This document shows positions 4,842-7,220 of a stretch of 7,220 bases of DNA, in pieces; within the stretch, counting starts at the first letter, position 1; each line of letters begins with the position of its first letter. Below the pieces are notes generated by a model. That model saw only the letters and a list, made by a program, of their open reading frames with translations. It was not told where the DNA came from and did no database searches. Source of the stretch: an uncultured Roseburia sp. (GTDB taxonomy: Bacteria > Bacillota > Clostridia > Lachnospirales > Lachnospiraceae); NCBI GenBank assembly GCA_946055175.1, contig CAMGET010000061.1:1-7220 (forward strand), in the 5' to 3' direction. The position numbers and the translations under genes are program-made.

Positions 4842-5654
4842 ATGGATTATGAATACTTCCGGGTAGAAGAATCCGAGCAGTTTTCATTTTTCCGTATTCC
4901 CAAGGCACTGTTTACAGAAAAGGAATTTGAAGGGCTGTCCACGGATGCAAAGCTCCTGTATGGCATCCTGCTGGACAGGATCAACCTTTCAAAGAAAAAT
5001 GGCTGGGTGGATGCTGACGGTTATGTGTATATCATCTACACGGTAGCTGAACTTCAGGAAGTGCTGCACATGTCACACACAACGGTCACAAAGCTTCTTA
5101 GGGAGCTTGACAGTATACATGGCATCGGTCTGATCGAACGGTACCGACAGGGCTGCAACCGTCCATCGGTGATATATGTGAAGAACTTCGTAAAACGCAT
5201 CCGGGCAAAACCGGCAGTTTATTATCCTTCTGGAACGCAAGAAATTTGCTGTCCGGAACGCAAGAATCTGGCAGTCCGGAATGCAAAAAACTTGCTGTCC
5301 GGAAAGCAAAAAAATGGAAGTCCGGAGTGCAAGAATTTTGCCACAAATAATACTGATATAAATAAGACTGATAAGAATGATACTGACAGGAGTAAGAGCC
5401 GCTCTTCGGAAAAGGAAAGCACCTGTCTGTACGGACGGTTTGGAAATGTCCGGCTTTCCGTGGAAGAAAACCGGGAGCTGCGGAAACTGTATCCGTATGA
5501 CTTCCAGAGGATGATTGACCAGCTTTCTGCTTATATGAAATCCACTGGAAAAACCTATCAGGATCATTTCGCAACGCTTCTTCTCTGGGCAGGAAGGGAA
5601 GAACTGAAAACCGGTTCTGGAAGATATGACTTTGAGGAAGGAGAGAGTCTATGA
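4842..5654 (+). CDS. repA: RepA_N-family replication initiator
   Basis: The protein has 270 residues. The RepA_N domain covers about 14-90 (FFRIPKALF, LSTDAKLLYGILLDR, KKNGWVDADG, VYIIYT), followed by a winged-helix-like segment to about 118 with a GCNRPSVIYVKNF edge. The middle, about 125-185, is low complexity and encoded by DNA repeats (iterons and AT-rich 15-mers listed separately). The C-terminal part, about 190-258 (LYGRFGNVRLSVEENREL..., ending HFATLLLWA), is the helical domain seen at the end of many Firmicutes RepA and phage replisome organiser proteins, resembling DnaD-type helicase-recruiting regions. In this family the initiator binds repeats within its own gene and starts theta replication. 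The ribosome binding site is modest (AGGA, 4831-4834). The stop overlaps the start of dnaC by four bases, which fits co-production of initiator and loader. Confidence 0.9.
   Translation: MDYEYFRVEESEQFSFFRIPKALFTEKEFEGLSTDAKLLYGILLDRINLSKKNGWVDADGYVYIIYTVAELQEVLHMSHTTVTKLLRELDSIHGIGLIERYRQGCNRPSVIYVKNFVKRIRAKPAVYYPSGTQEICCPERKNLAVRNAKNLLSGKQKNGSPECKNFATNNTDINKTDKNDTDRSKSRSSEKESTCLYGRFGNVRLSVEENRELRKLYPYDFQRMIDQLSAYMKSTGKTYQDHFATLLLWAGREELKTGSGRYDFEEGESL
5229..5343 (+). repeat. Five tandem 23-bp iterons within repA (candidate replication origin)
   Basis: Five direct units start at 5229, 5252, 5275, 5298 and 5321, exactly 23 bases apart. The shared core is TCCGGAAYGCAARAA, with a looser tail like TTTGCTG; the first unit has TCTGG. 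Because 23 is not a multiple of three, the reading frame moves with every unit: units 1 and 4, and 2 and 5, encode similar peptides while unit 3 differs. Conservation is therefore at the DNA level. RepA_N plasmids are known to carry their initiator-binding repeats and origin inside rep, and this array fits that pattern. Confidence 0.85.
5346..5390 (+). repeat. Three AT-rich 15-bp repeats beside the iterons (candidate unwinding element)
   Basis: Units at 5346, 5361 and 5376 share the pattern AATRAKACTGAYA. They are in frame with repA and encode a five-residue repeat (NNTDI, NKTDK, NDTDR). The first two are very AT rich. AT-rich direct repeats next to iterons are the usual arrangement of a DNA unwinding element, so this may be where the strands open. 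It may also be a simple low-complexity protein linker. Confidence 0.55.
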
Positions 5655-6448
5655 CAGATAGCAGGAATGTGGCTGATTTTCTTGGGGAAGACGGATGCCT
5701 CCGGTGTGGTGTATGCGGGAAACGGAAACAGCTGAGGATTAATTTTATGGGAAGGGACCGTGTAGTGGGCTGCCTGTGTGACTGCGAGGCTCAGGCAAGA
5801 AAAGAAAAAGAAGAGCAGCTCCGCAGGGAAGAAGCCCAGAGGGAGCTTTACCAGAGAAAATCGGTAGGACTTAGAGACCGGAGGTTCTGGGAATGGCGAT
5901 TTGAAAATGATAATGGGTCAAATGATAAGATGCTCATTGCCAGGCAGTATGCAAAAAACTGGGAGAAGATGAAAAAAGAAAATGTAGGGCTTCTCCTGAT
6001 GGGTCCGGTGGGGACTGGGAAGAGTTTTTTTGCCGGGTGTATTGCCAATGCCCTTCTGGAACAGGGGGAGCGGGTGATGATGACGAACTTCTCACGTATC
6101 CTGAATGAAATGACAAACTATCAGGCAGATAAAAACCAGATTGTGCAGAATCTGGTGGATTACCCGCTTCTGATTATTGATGACCTGGGGATAGAACGTA
6201 ATTCAGAGTTTGCCCTGGAGCAGATCTATAACGTGATTGACAGCAGGTACTGTAAAATGAAGCCTCTCATCATCACAACAAATCTCGGGTTGAATGATAT
6301 GAAAGATGAATCGCTGGATGTAGCCCATAAGCGGATTTACAGCAGAATATTGGAGATGTGTGTGCCTGTCTATTGTGGCGGGGCAGACAAAAGAAGGGAA
6401 GAAGGAACGGAAAAGCTCGGTCGGATGCAGAGTCTGATCAGAGTCTGA
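5651..6448 (+). CDS. dnaC: DnaC/DnaI-like helicase loader ATPase
   Basis: This AAA+ ATPase has 265 residues and the layout of DnaC/DnaI/IstB-type loaders. The N-terminus has a cysteine cluster (C16-x2-C19-x2-C22, then C41-x-C43-x-C45) likely to bind zinc. A charged helical stretch follows (46-75). The ATPase core carries Walker A GPVGTGKS at 118-125, Walker B LLIIDD at 173-178, the sensor-1 region PLIITTNL near 205-212 and an arginine-rich region RIYSRILEMC near the end. Such proteins load the replicative helicase at an origin opened by the initiator, which fits the repA gene directly before it. The start ATG 5651 overlaps the repA stop in an ATGA and is preceded by GAAGGAGAG. The stop falls inside an 11-base tandem duplication, so the last residues may differ from relatives. 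IstB of IS21 is an alternative family, but the context favours replication. Confidence 0.92.
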   Translation: MTDSRNVADFLGEDGCLRCGVCGKRKQLRINFMGRDRVVGCLCDCEAQARKEKEEQLRREEAQRELYQRKSVGLRDRRFWEWRFENDNGSNDKMLIARQYAKNWEKMKKENVGLLLMGPVGTGKSFFAGCIANALLEQGERVMMTNFSRILNEMTNYQADKNQIVQNLVDYPLLIIDDLGIERNSEFALEQIYNVIDSRYCKMKPLIITTNLGLNDMKDESLDVAHKRIYSRILEMCVPVYCGGADKRREEGTEKLGRMQSLIRV

Positions 6449-6450
6449 TC
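6429..6450 (+). repeat. 11-bp tandem duplication over the dnaC stop codon
   Basis: AGAGTCTGATC occurs twice back to back (6429-6439 and 6440-6450). The second copy supplies the TGA stop of dnaC (6446-6448). The same bases form a dyad, GATCAGA-G-TCTGATC (6436-6450), followed after five bases by six T (6456-6461), so it could be a weak terminator. The unit length is not a multiple of three, so gain or loss of one copy changes the C-terminus of the protein. Confidence 0.7.
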
Positions 6451-6480
6451 GGTTCTTTTTTGATGAAAGGGGTGATACCA

Positions 6481-6507
6481 ATGGTCTTAGGTTGGGACAG
6501 CACGTAA
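6481..6507 (+). CDS. Possible 8-codon leader peptide before pcfB
   Basis: ATG 6481 opens an eight-residue frame, MVLGWDST, ending in TAA. It is preceded by AAAGGGGTGA (6466-6475) at good spacing, so a ribosome could start here. It ends 22 bases before pcfB and could couple or regulate translation of the transfer genes. The frame also becomes continuous with dnaC if one 11-base copy upstream is removed, so it may be a leftover of a longer dnaC. Confidence as a real gene is low. Confidence 0.25.
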   Translation: MVLGWDST

Positions 6508-6529
6508 TACGCTGAAAGGAGGGAAATTC

Positions 6530-7021
6530 ATGCAGGAAGAAGTAACACAGAAAACGGTGACTTTTTGTGTGCGTACCACAAAAATGACGGCAGATGTGCT
6601 GAAAAAAGTGATTGCCGCATACCTGCGGCATCAGAAACAGAAAAGTGCTGAGAAAAAAGCACAGAAAAATCAGCCGAAACAGGGGAAAATCACGGTGAAG
6701 GAGCTGGCAAAGCAGAATGCCGGGATGACGAATATTGAGATCACACCCAAGAACATCAAGTCTTTTGAACGGTATGCCAGAAAATACGGGATCAATTATG
6801 CCCTGAAAAAGGATAAGACCAAAGATCCGCCGGTTTATCTGGTGTTCTTTAAGGGACGTGACCAGGATGCGATCACCGCAGCTTTCCGTGAATTTTCCCA
6901 GAAAGAGATCCAAAAGGCGAACCGCCCTTCCATCCACAAACGTCTGGCAGCATACAGGAGTATTGTTGCAGGGAAGACGAAGGGCAAAGCAAGGAATAAG
7001 CATCAGGAGGTATCCCGGTGA
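6530..7021 (+). CDS. pcfB: PcfB family conjugation accessory protein (DUF3801)
   Basis: The protein has 163 residues and matches the DUF3801/PcfB pattern: an N-terminal segment with TVTFCVRTTKMTADVLKKVI, a lysine-rich linker (about 35-60), the conserved NIEITPKNIKSFERYARKYGINYALKKD block at about 66-93, then PPVYLVFFKGRDQDAITAAFREF (about 98-120) and a basic tail. In the enterococcal pCF10 system PcfB works with the coupling protein PcfC and the relaxase to bring the transfer complex to the secretion channel. It is cytoplasmic, with no signal or membrane segment. ATG 6530 follows AAAGGAGGG at ideal spacing. The stop overlaps the GTG start of the VirD4-like gene in a GTGA, as expected for partners made together. 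Similar proteins always sit directly before virD4/traG in Tn1549-like elements, to my knowledge. Confidence 0.88.
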   Translation: MQEEVTQKTVTFCVRTTKMTADVLKKVIAAYLRHQKQKSAEKKAQKNQPKQGKITVKELAKQNAGMTNIEITPKNIKSFERYARKYGINYALKKDKTKDPPVYLVFFKGRDQDAITAAFREFSQKEIQKANRPSIHKRLAAYRSIVAGKTKGKARNKHQEVSR

Positions 7022-7220
7022 GAAAACTCACGATAGGGGGTCTGACCAACAAGCTGAAAGCAAAAGCCAGAGTTACGCTGTCCGCTTTGGATATGAAAAA
7101 GCTTATTCTCACCAATCTTCCGTACCTCTTCATCTTTTTGTTTGCAGACAGAGCGTCCTGCCTGTACCGGGCAAGCCCCGGGGCAGATATGGGAAACAAA
7201 CTATTATATGCCATGGAACA
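7018..7220 (+). CDS. VirD4/TraG-like type IV coupling protein, 5' end only
   Basis: The frame is open from GTG 7018 to the window edge (67 complete codons), so the ATPase part is outside. The start is supported by AGGAGG (7005-7010) seven bases upstream and by the GTGA overlap with the pcfB stop. The N-terminus is basic (RKLTIGGLTNKLKAKARV), then a hydrophobic first membrane helix begins near residue 26 (MKKLILTNLPYLFIFLFAD). This resembles the amino end of VirD4/TraG proteins of Clostridia ICEs, which carry membrane helices before the DNA-pumping ATPase domain. The protein would couple the relaxase-DNA complex to the conjugation channel at the membrane. The identity rests on this short segment plus its position after pcfB. 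Confidence 0.75.
   Translation, partial: MRKLTIGGLTNKLKAKARVTLSALDMKKLILTNLPYLFIFLFADRASCLYRASPGADMGNKLLYAME

Noticed and set aside
4828..4866. Twelve-codon frame starting on the stop of the RepA_N-like gene
   Set aside because: It has no ribosome binding site of its own and overlaps the repA start in another frame; it is most likely chance.
5229..5343. CRISPR-like array
   Set aside because: The 23-base units are directly adjacent with no unique spacers and lie inside a coding gene, so they are iterons rather than CRISPR repeats.
5073..5574. Two long minus-strand frames opposite repA
   Set aside because: They are antisense to a recognised gene; their repeated Ser/Phe/Arg/Pro pattern is simply the iterons read backwards.
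6203..7003. A 266-codon open frame on the minus strand
   Set aside because: It lies opposite the well-supported dnaC and pcfB genes and the gap between them, and its protein resembles no family I know. It is a shadow of codon use on the + strand.

Overview
The window looks like part of the replication and maintenance region of an integrative and conjugative element (ICE) of the Tn1549/CTn type. The host is probably a gut Clostridia species of the Lachnospiraceae kind. This rests on moderate A+T content, strong AGGAGG-type ribosome binding sites, one-strand tightly packed genes, and protein families (RepA_N initiator, DnaC-like loader, PcfB/DUF3801, VirD4/TraG) that typically occur together in such elements. 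The host assignment is inference; no chromosomal gene is present to confirm it.

Layout, all genes on the + strand. (1) Positions 1-398 hold a broken tyrosine integrase: its frame enters from outside the window, reaches the first catalytic arginine, and then runs into about 220 bases of unrelated AT-rich sequence. A terminator closes this part (397-455). (2) Positions 486-2479 are a partition operon: parA, parB and a small three-helix membrane protein, overlapping each other and ended by a strong terminator at 2497-2538. parB carries a 27-base palindrome inside its reading frame. (3) Positions 2539-2695 are a leader dense in repeats and dyads. (4) Positions 2696-6448 are a replication operon: a cysteine-rich protein of unknown function, SSB, a helical protein of unknown function, a RepA_N-like protein with an acidic C-terminal extension, a second RepA_N initiator, and a DnaC-like helicase loader. 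(5) Positions 6530-7220 start the conjugation genes: PcfB and the 5' end of the VirD4/TraG coupling protein.

The most striking feature is in the second repA. Five tandem 23-base units (5229-5343) cross the coding frame, because 23 is not a multiple of 3, so the repeat is conserved as DNA rather than as protein. Three 15-base AT-rich repeats (5346-5390) follow at once. By analogy with RepA_N plasmids, whose origin lies inside rep, this is the best candidate for the replication origin. Initiator, iterons, helicase loader, SSB and ParAB with candidate centromere-like palindromes together suggest that the excised element can replicate and partition like a plasmid. This is inference from gene content and repeat structure.
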